DNA of 64,000 nucleotides from DATILL01 sp035476575 (GTDB taxonomy: Bacteria > Actinomycetota > Actinomycetes > Mycobacteriales > JACQDL01): the NCBI GenBank assembly GCA_035476575.1, contig DATILL010000035.1, positions 34,188 to 98,187 on the forward strand. The letters run 5' to 3'. The notes below the pieces were generated by a model, which worked only from the letters and a program-made list of their open reading frames with translations, ran no database searches and was not told the origin of the DNA. Position 1 is the stretch's first letter. Every line of letters starts with the position of its first letter. Made by a program: the position numbers and the translations under genes. This document shows, piece after piece, positions 40,147 through 47,516 of the stretch.

Positions 40147-40826
40147 TGGCCGAGCGGGTTGTCGTCGGGCGGGGCCTGGCCAAGTCGTACCGGCGCGGCG
40201 CGGAGGAGGTGCACGCGCTACGGGACGTCGACCTGGAGCTGGCCGCCGGGGAGCTGGTCGCGCTGGTCGGGCCGTCCGGCTCGGGCAAGTCCACCCTGCT
40301 CAACGTGCTGTGCGGCTGGGAGCGGCCGGATGGCGGCGGGCTGGACTGGCGCGGCGAGCTCGCCGGCCGGGCACCGGAACAGTTCGCCTGGGCGGAGCTG
40401 GCGCTGGTGCCGCAGGCGCTCGGGCTGCTGGCTGACCTGACCCTGCGGGAGAACATCACGATGCCGGCCCTGCTGACCCGCCGGCTCGACGAGCTCGGCC
40501 CCCGGGCCGAGCACCTGATGGAGCTGTTCGGGATGGCGCACCTGGCTGGCCGGTACCCGCGGCAGGCCTCGCTCGGCGAGCAGCAGCGCTGTGCGGTGGC
40601 CCGGGCGTTGCTGCTCCGGCCGGCCCTGCTGCTAGCCGACGAGCCGACGGCGCACCAGGACGCGGCCTGGACTCGCACGCTGTTCACCACGTTCCGCCAG
40701 CTGGCGCTGGCCGGCTCGGCCTGCCTGATCGCCACGCACGACCCGCGGACCTGGGCGCACGCCGACCGGTTCCTGCTCATGCGCGACGGGGAGCTGCGGG
40801 CGGGCGACCCCGAGACCGGACGCTGA
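40140..40826 (+). CDS. ABC transporter ATPase, second, with atypical signature
   Basis: ATG 40140 overlaps the end of the previous gene by 7 nt. The 228-residue protein has Walker A GPSGSGKSTL, Walker B LLLADEPTAHQD and H-loop ATHDPRTW. The signature reads SLGEQQRCAVARA, lacking the usual Gly-Gly. With the first ATPase it may make an asymmetric dimer on one permease. A Gly-rich insertion, DGGGLDWRGE, replaces the usual Q-loop context. Confidence 0.88.
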   Translation: MVVAERVVVGRGLAKSYRRGAEEVHALRDVDLELAAGELVALVGPSGSGKSTLLNVLCGWERPDGGGLDWRGELAGRAPEQFAWAELALVPQALGLLADLTLRENITMPALLTRRLDELGPRAEHLMELFGMAHLAGRYPRQASLGEQQRCAVARALLLRPALLLADEPTAHQDAAWTRTLFTTFRQLALAGSACLIATHDPRTWAHADRFLLMRDGELRAGDPETGR

Positions 40827-40906
40827 CGTCGCCGCCCGGCCGCCCGGCCGGCGACGGCCGGTCCGGCAGGCTAGCCTGTGCCCCGTCAACCGTGGAGGTG
40901 GGCACA

Positions 40907-41278
40907 ATGGCGCTCCAGTCCATCGGCCAGATCCTGGTCAGCGTGTCGGACATCGACCGAGCCGTCGCCTTCTACCGGGACGCGCTGGGCCTGCCGCTGC
41001 TGTTCCAGGTGTCCGGCCAGCCGATGGCGTTCTTCGACTGCGACGGCATCCGGCTGTACCTCGGCGTACCGGAACGGCCGGAGCTCAGGGCCGCCGCGAC
41101 GCTGTACTTCCGGGTGCCGGACATCGACACGTCGTACGCCGAGCTCACCGGCCGTGGGGTGCGGTTCGTCGAGAAGCCGCACGCGGTGCACAACGACGGC
41201 AGCACCGAGCTCTGGCTGGCCTTCTTCCGCGACACTGAGGGGAACCTGCACGCGCTGATGGAGGACCGACCGGCCTGA
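40907..41278 (+). CDS. VOC-superfamily (glyoxalase/dioxygenase-like) protein
   Basis: The 123-residue protein begins at ATG 40907 after GGAGG. It has the paired beta-alpha-beta-beta-beta units of the VOC fold (IGQILVSVSDIDRAVAFYRDALGL; LYFRVPDIDTSYAELTGRG). The potential metal ligands His and Glu are seen in VEKPHAVHND, DTEGNLHALME and FFDCDG. The substrate is unknown; members handle lactoylglutathione, catechols or fosfomycin. Confidence 0.85.
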   Translation: MALQSIGQILVSVSDIDRAVAFYRDALGLPLLFQVSGQPMAFFDCDGIRLYLGVPERPELRAAATLYFRVPDIDTSYAELTGRGVRFVEKPHAVHNDGSTELWLAFFRDTEGNLHALMEDRPA

Positions 41279-41281
41279 GGG

Positions 41282-42127
41282 TCACCCGGACCGCGGCCGG
41301 CTGGGGCGGGGGGTGACGGCGAGCTGGCGAGCCTGGGCGACCAGCCGCCCGGCGGAGTCCCAGACTTGGGCGTCCTCGTCGAGATACCCGCCGGTCTGGT
41401 GCCCGCCCCGCATCCTCGCCAGCACCCAGCCGGGCGCCGGCCGGGCCCGCACGAGCACCGTCATCTGCACCGTCGGCACCCAGCCGAGCTCGCCCCGCGC
41501 GAACGTCACCGGCGGCAGCCCGTCAGCGAAGAACGGCATCGACAGGTCGTCCGGCTCGCGCCCGTCGGCGAACCGCAGCCAGCCCGCGGTCTCCGGCGGC
41601 CCGTCGAACCGGCCGGCCAGCCACGGCATCCGCGGGTCCAGCCGGGACTCGCGCACCGACCGCATGCCGATCGGCCGCCCGTCCGGCAGCGTCGCGGGCA
41701 TCTCGGGGCACTCCTCCGGAGCCGGCATGCCCACCGGCATCCGCACCGCAGCCCCGTCCGCCCATTCCGGATCGTCGCAGGTCAGGGTGCCGGTGGTCAC
41801 CGTGGCGTCCAGGAACGGCGCGCCGTCCTGGCTGAGCAGCACCCGGGAGAAGCCGACCCGCCGGCCGGTCCTGGTCCGCTCCACGGTCGCCTCGGCCGGC
41901 CCGGGCGACGGCGTCCGCAGGAAGCTCGCCGCGGCAGCGAGCAGATCGGGATGCGGATCGTCGGCCAGCCCGGCCCGGCAGGCCACCGCGAGCAGGTACC
42001 CGCCGTGCAGCGTCGCCGGCGAGATCCCCCACTCCGGGTCGAGCGTGACGCCGTACCGCGGCCGGCCGTCCGGCGGGGAGCCCTCCACCGCCGTCACCGC
42101 TGTGTCCTGGTCGAACCGGTATCCCAT
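41282..42127 (-). CDS. Acyl-CoA thioesterase-like hotdog-fold protein
   Basis: The ATG at 42127 is favoured; 42139 is another. The 281-residue protein shows tandem hotdog-fold features: PEWGISPATLHGGYLLAVACRA, then ATVERTRTGRRVGFSRVLLSQDGAPFLDATVT, then GGYLDEDAQVWDSAGRLVAQARQLA. This matches the TesB-like acyl-CoA thioesterase group (4HBT_3). It would release fatty acids from CoA. It ends 4 nt from the VOC gene stop. Confidence 0.85.
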   Translation of the reverse strand: MGYRFDQDTAVTAVEGSPPDGRPRYGVTLDPEWGISPATLHGGYLLAVACRAGLADDPHPDLLAAAASFLRTPSPGPAEATVERTRTGRRVGFSRVLLSQDGAPFLDATVTTGTLTCDDPEWADGAAVRMPVGMPAPEECPEMPATLPDGRPIGMRSVRESRLDPRMPWLAGRFDGPPETAGWLRFADGREPDDLSMPFFADGLPPVTFARGELGWVPTVQMTVLVRARPAPGWVLARMRGGHQTGGYLDEDAQVWDSAGRLVAQARQLAVTPRPSRPRSG

Positions 42128-42165
42128 GCGGACCAGCATTCCAGCATTCCAAGCCGCCGAGACGA

Positions 42166-42759
42166 CTACGCCCGGCCGGGCAGCGACCAGGTCCGGAGCA
42201 GGTCGTAACGGGGCGCCGGGCCGAGGTGGCTGCGCATCAGCAGGTACTCCCCCACCTCGAACGCCGGCCCGGCGTAGCTGGCCAGCCGCTGGACGAGGTC
42301 GCGGTCCACCGGGTCGCCAGGGCGCCACCGGCCGAGGGTGAGATGCGGCGCGAACGGCCGGCGTTCGACCGGGATCCCAGCCGACCGGGCGGCCCGGCCG
42401 ACCACCCGGGCCAGCGTGTGCAGCGCGGCCAGGTCACCCGCCAGCCCGGCCCAGAGCACCCGCGGCGCCGACCGGGCCGGAAAGGTGCCGGCACCGGCGA
42501 TCCGCAGCCGGACCGGTACCGCCGGCCCTAGCGCAGCCGGCCGACCCAGCGCCATCGGGTCCAGCGCAGCCGGGTCCAGCGCCGCCGCCAGCCGGGGCAG
42601 CCGCGGCTCGGCCACCTCGCCCAGGAAGGCCAGCGTGACGTGCCACCGGGCGGGGTCGACCCAGCGCGGCCCGCCGGCCGCCGTACGCAACGGCTGGACC
42701 GCCCGCTCCAGCGCGGCCAGCGCCCGCTCGTCCGGCCGTACGGCGACGAACAACCGCAC
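42166..42759 (-). CDS. thpR: RNA 2',3'-cyclic phosphodiesterase (LigT/ThpR-like)
   Basis: Starting at GTG 42759, the 197-residue protein begins RLFVAVRPDERALAAL. It has the two H-x-T/S-L motifs of the 2H phosphoesterase family: HVTLAF and HLTLGRW. The family opens 2',3'-cyclic phosphates on RNA ends. It is 7 bp after the MFS gene and may be co-transcribed with it. Confidence 0.9.
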   Translation of the reverse strand: MRLFVAVRPDERALAALERAVQPLRTAAGGPRWVDPARWHVTLAFLGEVAEPRLPRLAAALDPAALDPMALGRPAALGPAVPVRLRIAGAGTFPARSAPRVLWAGLAGDLAALHTLARVVGRAARSAGIPVERRPFAPHLTLGRWRPGDPVDRDLVQRLASYAGPAFEVGEYLLMRSHLGPAPRYDLLRTWSLPGRA

Positions 42760-42766
42760 CGCGTGC

Positions 42767-44128
42767 CTACCGGGCCGCCCGCACCGGCTCCGCCCGGTCG
42801 CACTCCGGAGCGGCCGGCTCAGGGTCGGCGGTACGCCGCGGTCCGCTGGCACCCGGGTGCCGGACGCCGGCGGCCAGGTCGTGGAGCCGCAGCCCGCGCC
42901 GCCGAGCCAGCACGAGCCCGACGGCGACCGCGGCCAGCGCGCAGGCCAGGCCACCGGCCACGATGCTGGCCCGCGGCCCGTAGTGCTGCCCGACCCAGCC
43001 GATCACCGGCGCGCCGAGCGGCGTACCGCCCAGGAAGGCGAGCAGGTACAGCGCCATCACCCGGCCCCGCATGGCCGGCACGGTGCTCATCTGCATCGTG
43101 GAGTTGCACGCCGTGGTGAAGGTCAGCGCCGCCGCGCCGGCCAGCACCAGCATCGGTGCCAGCGACCAGTACGTCGGCATCAGCCCGGCTACCGCCTCCA
43201 GCACGCCGAACCCGCCAGCCGCGGCGAGCAGGAAGCGTAGCCGCGGCCGGCGGGTGCGCACCGTGGCCAGCAGCGCACCGGCCAGCGAGCCCACCGCCAG
43301 GCAGGTCGTCAGCAGGCCGTACGCCCCGGCGCCCCGGTGGAACACCTGCCGGGCCATCAGGGCCAGGGTGAGCTGGAAGTTCAGGCCGAACGTGCCGAGC
43401 ACGAAGACCAGCACGAGCAGGACGACGAGGTCCGGCCGGCCGCGCACGTAGCGAAGCCCCGCCCGGAGCTGGCCCTTGCCACGGCCGGGTGCCGGTGCCC
43501 GGTACAGGTCGGTGACCCGCATCCGGAGCAGGCCGACGATCACCGCCCCTGAGGTGGCCGCGGTGATCATGAAGACCCAGCCGGTGCCGACCACGTTGAT
43601 CAGCAGCCCGGCCACCGCCGGGCCGACGATCCGGGCCGAGTTGAAGATGGCGGAGTTCAGGCCGACGGCGTTTGGCAGGTCGTCCGGGCCGACCATCTCG
43701 ACCACGAACGACTGCCGGGTCGGCATCTCGACCGCGGTGGTCAGGCCAAGCAGCGCGGCCAGCCCGTAGACGTGCCAGAGCTGGGCCTGCCCGGTGACCG
43801 CCAGCACGCCGAGCAGCAGCGACTGGGCGCCCATCGCGGCCCGCACGCCTATCAGCAGCCTGCGCTTGTCGGACCGGTCCGCCAGCACGCCGCCCCACAG
43901 CCCGAACAGGACGGTCGGCAGGAACTGCAGCGCGGTGACCAGGCCGAGCGCCGTGCCGCTGTTGGAGATCTCCAGGACAAGCCAGTCCTGCGCTATCCGC
44001 TGCATCCAGGTGCCGACGTTGGTGAGGAGCTGGCCGCTGGCGAAGAGCCGGTAGTTTCTGGTCCGCAGCGCCCGGAACATCTCCGTGCGCCGCGTCGTGC
44101 CGGGTGGTTTCGTCGCCCCAGATGTCAC
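42767..44128 (-). CDS. MFS efflux transporter
   Basis: The 453-residue protein has twelve helices, including RNYRLFASGQLLTNVGTWMQRIAQDWLVLEI, the motif-A-like GGVLADRSDKRR and PDDLPNAVGLNSAIFNSARIVGP. It is the MFS_3 (EntS-like) family. The start overlaps the MarR stop as ATGA, so a local regulator controls it. The C-terminal 40 residues are hydrophilic. Confidence 0.93.
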   Translation of the reverse strand: MTSGATKPPGTTRRTEMFRALRTRNYRLFASGQLLTNVGTWMQRIAQDWLVLEISNSGTALGLVTALQFLPTVLFGLWGGVLADRSDKRRLLIGVRAAMGAQSLLLGVLAVTGQAQLWHVYGLAALLGLTTAVEMPTRQSFVVEMVGPDDLPNAVGLNSAIFNSARIVGPAVAGLLINVVGTGWVFMITAATSGAVIVGLLRMRVTDLYRAPAPGRGKGQLRAGLRYVRGRPDLVVLLVLVFVLGTFGLNFQLTLALMARQVFHRGAGAYGLLTTCLAVGSLAGALLATVRTRRPRLRFLLAAAGGFGVLEAVAGLMPTYWSLAPMLVLAGAAALTFTTACNSTMQMSTVPAMRGRVMALYLLAFLGGTPLGAPVIGWVGQHYGPRASIVAGGLACALAAVAVGLVLARRRGLRLHDLAAGVRHPGASGPRRTADPEPAAPECDRAEPVRAAR

Positions 44129-44562
44129 TCCGACTCCACCATCCGGTTGATCACGTCGACCGCTTTGCGTAGCACCTCCCGGTCCTCCAGGTCGAGCTCG
44201 CCGACCCGCCGGGACAGCCAGGCCTCCCGCAGCCGCACCTCGTCGCGGCAGAGCCGCTTGCCGGCCGGGCTGAGCTCGACGATGACCTGCCGGCCGTCAG
44301 TCGGGTGCGGCTGGCGCAGCACCAGGCCCTTCTCCTCCAGGGCGGCCAGCACCCGGGTCATCGACGGCGGCTGCACCTTCTCGTGCGCGGCGAGCGCGCC
44401 GGGTGTCTGCGGACCATGAGAGTCCAATGTGGACATCGCGGCGAGCTGGGTGAGGGTGACCGACGTGTCCGCGCGCTGCGCCCGGAGGCGACGGTTCAGC
44501 CGGACCACGGTGAGGCGCAAGGCGCTGGCTAGCACACTTTCGGGGGCGGCGGTCCTGGGCAC
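44125..44562 (-). CDS. MarR-family transcriptional regulator
   Basis: The 145-residue winged-helix regulator has LTQLAAMSTLDSHGPQTPGALAA, then PPSMTRVLAALEEKGLVLRQPHPTDGRQVIVELSPAGK. It very likely represses itself and the downstream MFS gene until a ligand binds. The GTG 44562 has no ribosome site and lies just after a GATAG-N5-CTATC dyad. A TAGGCT hexamer there ends 7 nt before the GTG, which suggests a leaderless transcript. Confidence 0.93.
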   Translation of the reverse strand: MPRTAAPESVLASALRLTVVRLNRRLRAQRADTSVTLTQLAAMSTLDSHGPQTPGALAAHEKVQPPSMTRVLAALEEKGLVLRQPHPTDGRQVIVELSPAGKRLCRDEVRLREAWLSRRVGELDLEDREVLRKAVDVINRMVESE

Positions 44563-44577
44563 GATAGTTAGCCTATC
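44563..44577. promoter_or_regulatory. Probable MarR operator and leaderless promoter
   Basis: GATAG-TTAGC-CTATC lies directly before the MarR gene start codon. On the reverse strand it contains a TAGGCT -10. The dyad overlapping a promoter fits autorepression. Confidence 0.5.
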
Positions 44578-44639
44578 TCACAATCTTGCCGGTCGGGGTG
44601 ACCTGGAAAGCGGCCAGGCCGGATCGCCGGCAGGGCCGG

Positions 44640-44645
44640 TAACCT
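44640..44645 (+). promoter_or_regulatory. -10 element of a probable leaderless promoter
   Basis: TAACCT ends 7 nt before the GTG at 44653 and no Shine-Dalgarno sequence is present. Confidence 0.4.
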
Positions 44646-44652
44646 GCGTGAT

Positions 44653-44925
44653 GTGCCCGAACCGCCGCCGGCCCAGCAGGACCGGCCGAGCCGCCCGACC
44701 CCGGACCGCCCGGCGCCCGAGCCCCTCGAGGTCAACGCGGTCACCGTCGTCGTGGTCGGCACAGTGCTGTGGTTCATCGCGTTCTGTGTGCTGGTGGTGC
44801 TGCTGCTGGTACGCGGCCGGGCTGCCGAGGCCGCCCACGCGCAATGGCTCTGGACCACGCTGGCCGGCTGGCTGCTCGGCCTGCTCGGCATCTACCTGTC
44901 CGCCCGGGCGAACCGGCGCCGATAG
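44653..44925 (+). CDS. DUF2530 membrane protein
   Basis: The 90-residue protein has a Pro-rich N-terminus and two transmembrane helices (VTVVVVGTVLWFIAFCVLVV and a second with LAGWLLGLLGIYL). A basic C-terminus, ANRRR, follows. The W-x-W-T-x-L-A-G-W pattern matches DUF2530. The role is unknown. Confidence 0.8.
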   Translation: MPEPPPAQQDRPSRPTPDRPAPEPLEVNAVTVVVVGTVLWFIAFCVLVVLLLVRGRAAEAAHAQWLWTTLAGWLLGLLGIYLSARANRRR

Positions 44926-44958
44926 GCCCGACCCGCCGGAGGCCGGGCCTCGCCCGCC

Positions 44959-44964
44959 TACGCT
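44959..44964 (+). promoter_or_regulatory. -10 element of a probable leaderless promoter
   Basis: TACGCT ends 7 nt before the GTG at 44972, and no Shine-Dalgarno sequence is seen. Confidence 0.45.
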
Positions 44965-44971
44965 AAACGGC

Positions 44972-46309
44972 GTGCTGTGTCCGCTGTGCGCCGGGGAGCT
45001 CGTGGTGGAGGCCGACCGCTGCCCGCGGTGCGGCGCTCCCGTAGCGCCCGTAGCACCCGGCACACCCAGCACCACCGGCACACCCGACGATCTGGCCACC
45101 GCCCGGCCGTGGCAGGTCAGGGACACCGTCGCGGCCGGGCCGCGGGCACCAACCCGGGTGGCGGTCGACCGCGGCACCCGCGACTGGGCCGGCGCCGCCC
45201 GGTCGGTGCTGGTGGCCGGCCTGGCGACGTACGTGCTGGCCGCGGCGGTCGCCGTGCTGCTCGTCCCAGCGGGCAGCGAACCGGCGGTGAGCTGGGTCGG
45301 CACGCCGTCCGCGCTGCTGGCGGTGGCCCTCGGCGGCCGCTGGCAGATGCTCGTGCCGGACCCGGACGGCGGCATCGGCCCGCACAGCCTCAGCTACGAG
45401 GTGCGTGCGTTCCCCCTGCTGCTGACCGGCGCGCTCGCCCTGGTGCTGGCCCGGGCGGTGCACGGCCGGTTCGCCACCGGCCGGGCGAACGACACCGTAC
45501 GGCAGCGGCTCGGGCAGGCCTGCCGGGTGGCAGCGGTGCTTGCCGCGTTCGGCCTGGTGGCGGCGCTGCTGTCGCGCCACACCACGGGCGACGGGACCCT
45601 CATCTCCGCCGGGTACCTGGCCGCGCCGATCGGCGGGTTGGTGCTGGGCGGGATCGTGGCCGGCGCGGTCGCGGTCAGCTACGACACCTCCCAGCTCGCA
45701 CCGGTGGTCCGGATGTGGTGGGAGCGGCTGGCCGAGCCGGCCCGGGCCGTCCGGACGGTCGTGCTGGTGGCCGGCGCGGTCGGCACGTTTGGCATCCTGC
45801 TGGCCCTGGAGGCGGCCCCGGCGGACGGCGACCCGGTCACGATCGGGCAGGACCGGCGGCTGCTGTCCGGCCTGGCCATCTCCGCCGCGCCGAACCTCGG
45901 CTGGTGGCTGCTCGGGGCGTTCCTCGGGATGCCGGTCCGGGCCGACCTGGTGTCGGGCGGCCGGGCCGCCGGCCTGGGCAGCGTGCTGTCCCGCTCCCCC
46001 TTGTGGTGGCCGGCGACGGTGCTGGCCGCCTGCCTGCTGCTCGTGGCCGGCGTGCGACTGGTCCGTGGTGCCGAGAACGCCGCCGCGGCACGGCGCCGGA
46101 TCGCCATGTGGTGCGGGATGTTCTTCCTGCTCGGCCTGGTGTTCGCGGTGGCCGGCGGGCTGCACCTGCGGGGCGACCAGGGACTCTGGCCGCTGGAGTA
46201 CGAGGTGGGTGGCACCTGGCCGGCGGCCGTGCTGCTGCCCCCGCTGTGGGCCGGCCTGGCCGGCGCCGCGGCGCTCGGCCTCGTCCACGCCCGCCGCCGC
46301 CGTAGCTAG
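44972..46309 (+). CDS. Zinc-ribbon multi-helix membrane protein
   Basis: The 445-residue protein begins with LCPLCAGELVVEADRCPRCG, a two-CxxC zinc ribbon, then a linker and about eight transmembrane helices. Extended loops include MLVPDPDGG and RRLLSGLAISAAPNLGWW. The ribbon should face the cytoplasm. No enzymatic motif is seen. It ends 8 nt before the left 87-bp inverted repeat. The frame is open further upstream; GTG 44972 is used because of the TACGCT element. Confidence 0.75.
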   Translation: MLCPLCAGELVVEADRCPRCGAPVAPVAPGTPSTTGTPDDLATARPWQVRDTVAAGPRAPTRVAVDRGTRDWAGAARSVLVAGLATYVLAAAVAVLLVPAGSEPAVSWVGTPSALLAVALGGRWQMLVPDPDGGIGPHSLSYEVRAFPLLLTGALALVLARAVHGRFATGRANDTVRQRLGQACRVAAVLAAFGLVAALLSRHTTGDGTLISAGYLAAPIGGLVLGGIVAGAVAVSYDTSQLAPVVRMWWERLAEPARAVRTVVLVAGAVGTFGILLALEAAPADGDPVTIGQDRRLLSGLAISAAPNLGWWLLGAFLGMPVRADLVSGGRAAGLGSVLSRSPLWWPATVLAACLLLVAGVRLVRGAENAAAARRRIAMWCGMFFLLGLVFAVAGGLHLRGDQGLWPLEYEVGGTWPAAVLLPPLWAGLAGAAALGLVHARRRRS

Positions 46310-46316
46310 CTAGAGC

Positions 46317-46403
46317 TTCGCGACTTGTCGGTGATAAGTCGAGCAAATCGGGCACGGAAATGCCGAAATACCCCCGACAAGTGGTGGCTACGGGCGGGCC
46401 AGC
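46317..46403. repeat. Left arm of an 87-bp inverted repeat
   Basis: Matches the reverse complement of 47419-47505 at 84 of 87 positions. Each copy itself starts with ACTTGTCGG-like and ends with CCGACAAGT-like words, so each may fold. Weak similarity continues about 30 bp inward. Confidence 0.9.
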
Positions 46404-46429
46404 AGCGGCTCGCTCATCCGTTCGAACGG

Positions 46430-46457
46430 TTGTCCACAGCGGGCAAGGTTGTCCACA
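46430..46457 (+). promoter_or_regulatory. Two DnaA-box-like TTGTCCACA words
   Basis: TTGTCCACA occurs at 46430-46438 and 46449-46457 in direct orientation, 19 bp apart. This is the favoured DnaA box of streptomycetes and mycobacteria. They lie before an AbiEi-like pseudogene. No replication origin genes are near. Confidence 0.4.
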
Positions 46458-46509
46458 GCGACCCCGCTCGACCTGTCGCCGTGCCGACCGTAGGCCCGAC
46501 CGTGGCACG

Positions 46510-47434
46510 GTGCCGAGATCCGATCACGAGACCCGTCTCAGGGAGGTCGCCGCCGCGCACGGCGGCATCGTCACCCGCGAGGCCGCGTTGCTGGCCGGCG
46601 TGGATCCGGCGTACCGGCGTGCCGCCGTCGGTCGATCTTGGTGCCGAGCCCTGCAGCGCGGCGTCTACGTCCTCGGCGGACCGCCGTTGCCGCCGGTGAC
46701 ACCCGCGGTCCGGGCGCGGGCCGCGCTCGCCGGGCTGGACGTGCGGGGCGCGGTGGTGAGCCATGACACCGCGGCCGAGCTGTGGGGCTTTCCGCTGGTG
46801 ACACGCTCGCGGCTGGACCACGTCACGGTGTGCCGCGGCGGCCGGCGGCCGCACCGGCCCGGGCTGCGGATCCACGCACACCGGCTGGCGCCAGGCGACG
46901 TCACGACGGTCCGGCGCACCGGCCACCACGCCCGCCCGCACTGCCATGGACCTGCTGCTCGACTCCGACCGGCTCACTGCCGTCGCGGCGTGCGAGTGGG
47001 CGATCCGGGCCGGCAAGGCCTCCGCCGCCGACGTCCGCAGGGTGCTGGCGGCGGCAGTCCGGGTGCCAAGGGTGCGCCGGGCACGGGCCTGGTGCGACCT
47101 CGTCGACCCGCGCAGCGAGTCTCCCCTGGAGACCGCGATCCGACTCGTCCTGCTCGACGCCGGCCTGCCGGCGCCCGAGCCGCAGGTGTCGATTGTGGAC
47201 AGGCGTGGTCGCGAGATCTACCGGATCGACCTGGGCTACCGCGAACGACGCCTGGGCATCGAGGCCGACGGGCGGACCGTTCACGAGCTGCCCCAGGCGG
47301 TGTTTCGCGACCGCTCCCGGCAGAACGCCCTGGTCCAGCGCGGCTGGGTGCTGCTGCGCTTCACCTGGTACGACGCGGTGCAGCGACCGGCGTACGTGGT
47401 CCGCACGGTGAGCCAGGCGCTGGCCCGCTCGTAG
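46510..47434 (+). pseudogene. AbiEi/DUF559-like protein, frameshifted
   Basis: The first part has the AbiEi-type N-terminal winged helix: IVTREAALLAGVDPAYRRAAV, WCRALQRGVYVLGG and VVSHDTAAELWGFPLV. The second part, one frame on, continues with TPARTAMDLLLDS and LTAVAACEWAIRAG. It ends as a restriction-endonuclease-fold-like domain with PLETAIRLVLLDAG and IDLGYRERRLGIEADG. The frame changes near 46925, where TPART should follow a Gly-x-x sequence. One extra base or a small deletion explains this. The gene probably began at GTG 46510. Its last five codons lie in the right inverted repeat. Antitoxin-like AbiEi or a Vsr/DUF559-type nuclease is the likely ancestor. Confidence 0.75.
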
Positions 47435-47505
47435 CCACCACTTGTCGGGGGTATTTCGGCATTTCCGTGCCCGATTTGCTCGACTTATCCTCGACAAGTC
47501 GCGAA
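47419..47505. repeat. Right arm of an 87-bp inverted repeat
   Basis: Partner of 46317-46403. The first 16 bases encode the end of the pseudogene (ALARS, stop). The outer border reads GTCGCGAA. No target-site duplication is obvious outside the arms. Confidence 0.9.
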
Positions 47506-47516
47506 CGGGGCGGCGG

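Noticed and set aside
46430..46457. Chromosome or plasmid replication origin
   Set aside because: Only two DnaA-like boxes, no dnaA, dnaN, rep or par genes and no AT-rich unwinding region.
46317..47505. Insertion sequence
   Set aside because: Inverted repeats are present but the gene between is not a transposase and no target duplication is visible.
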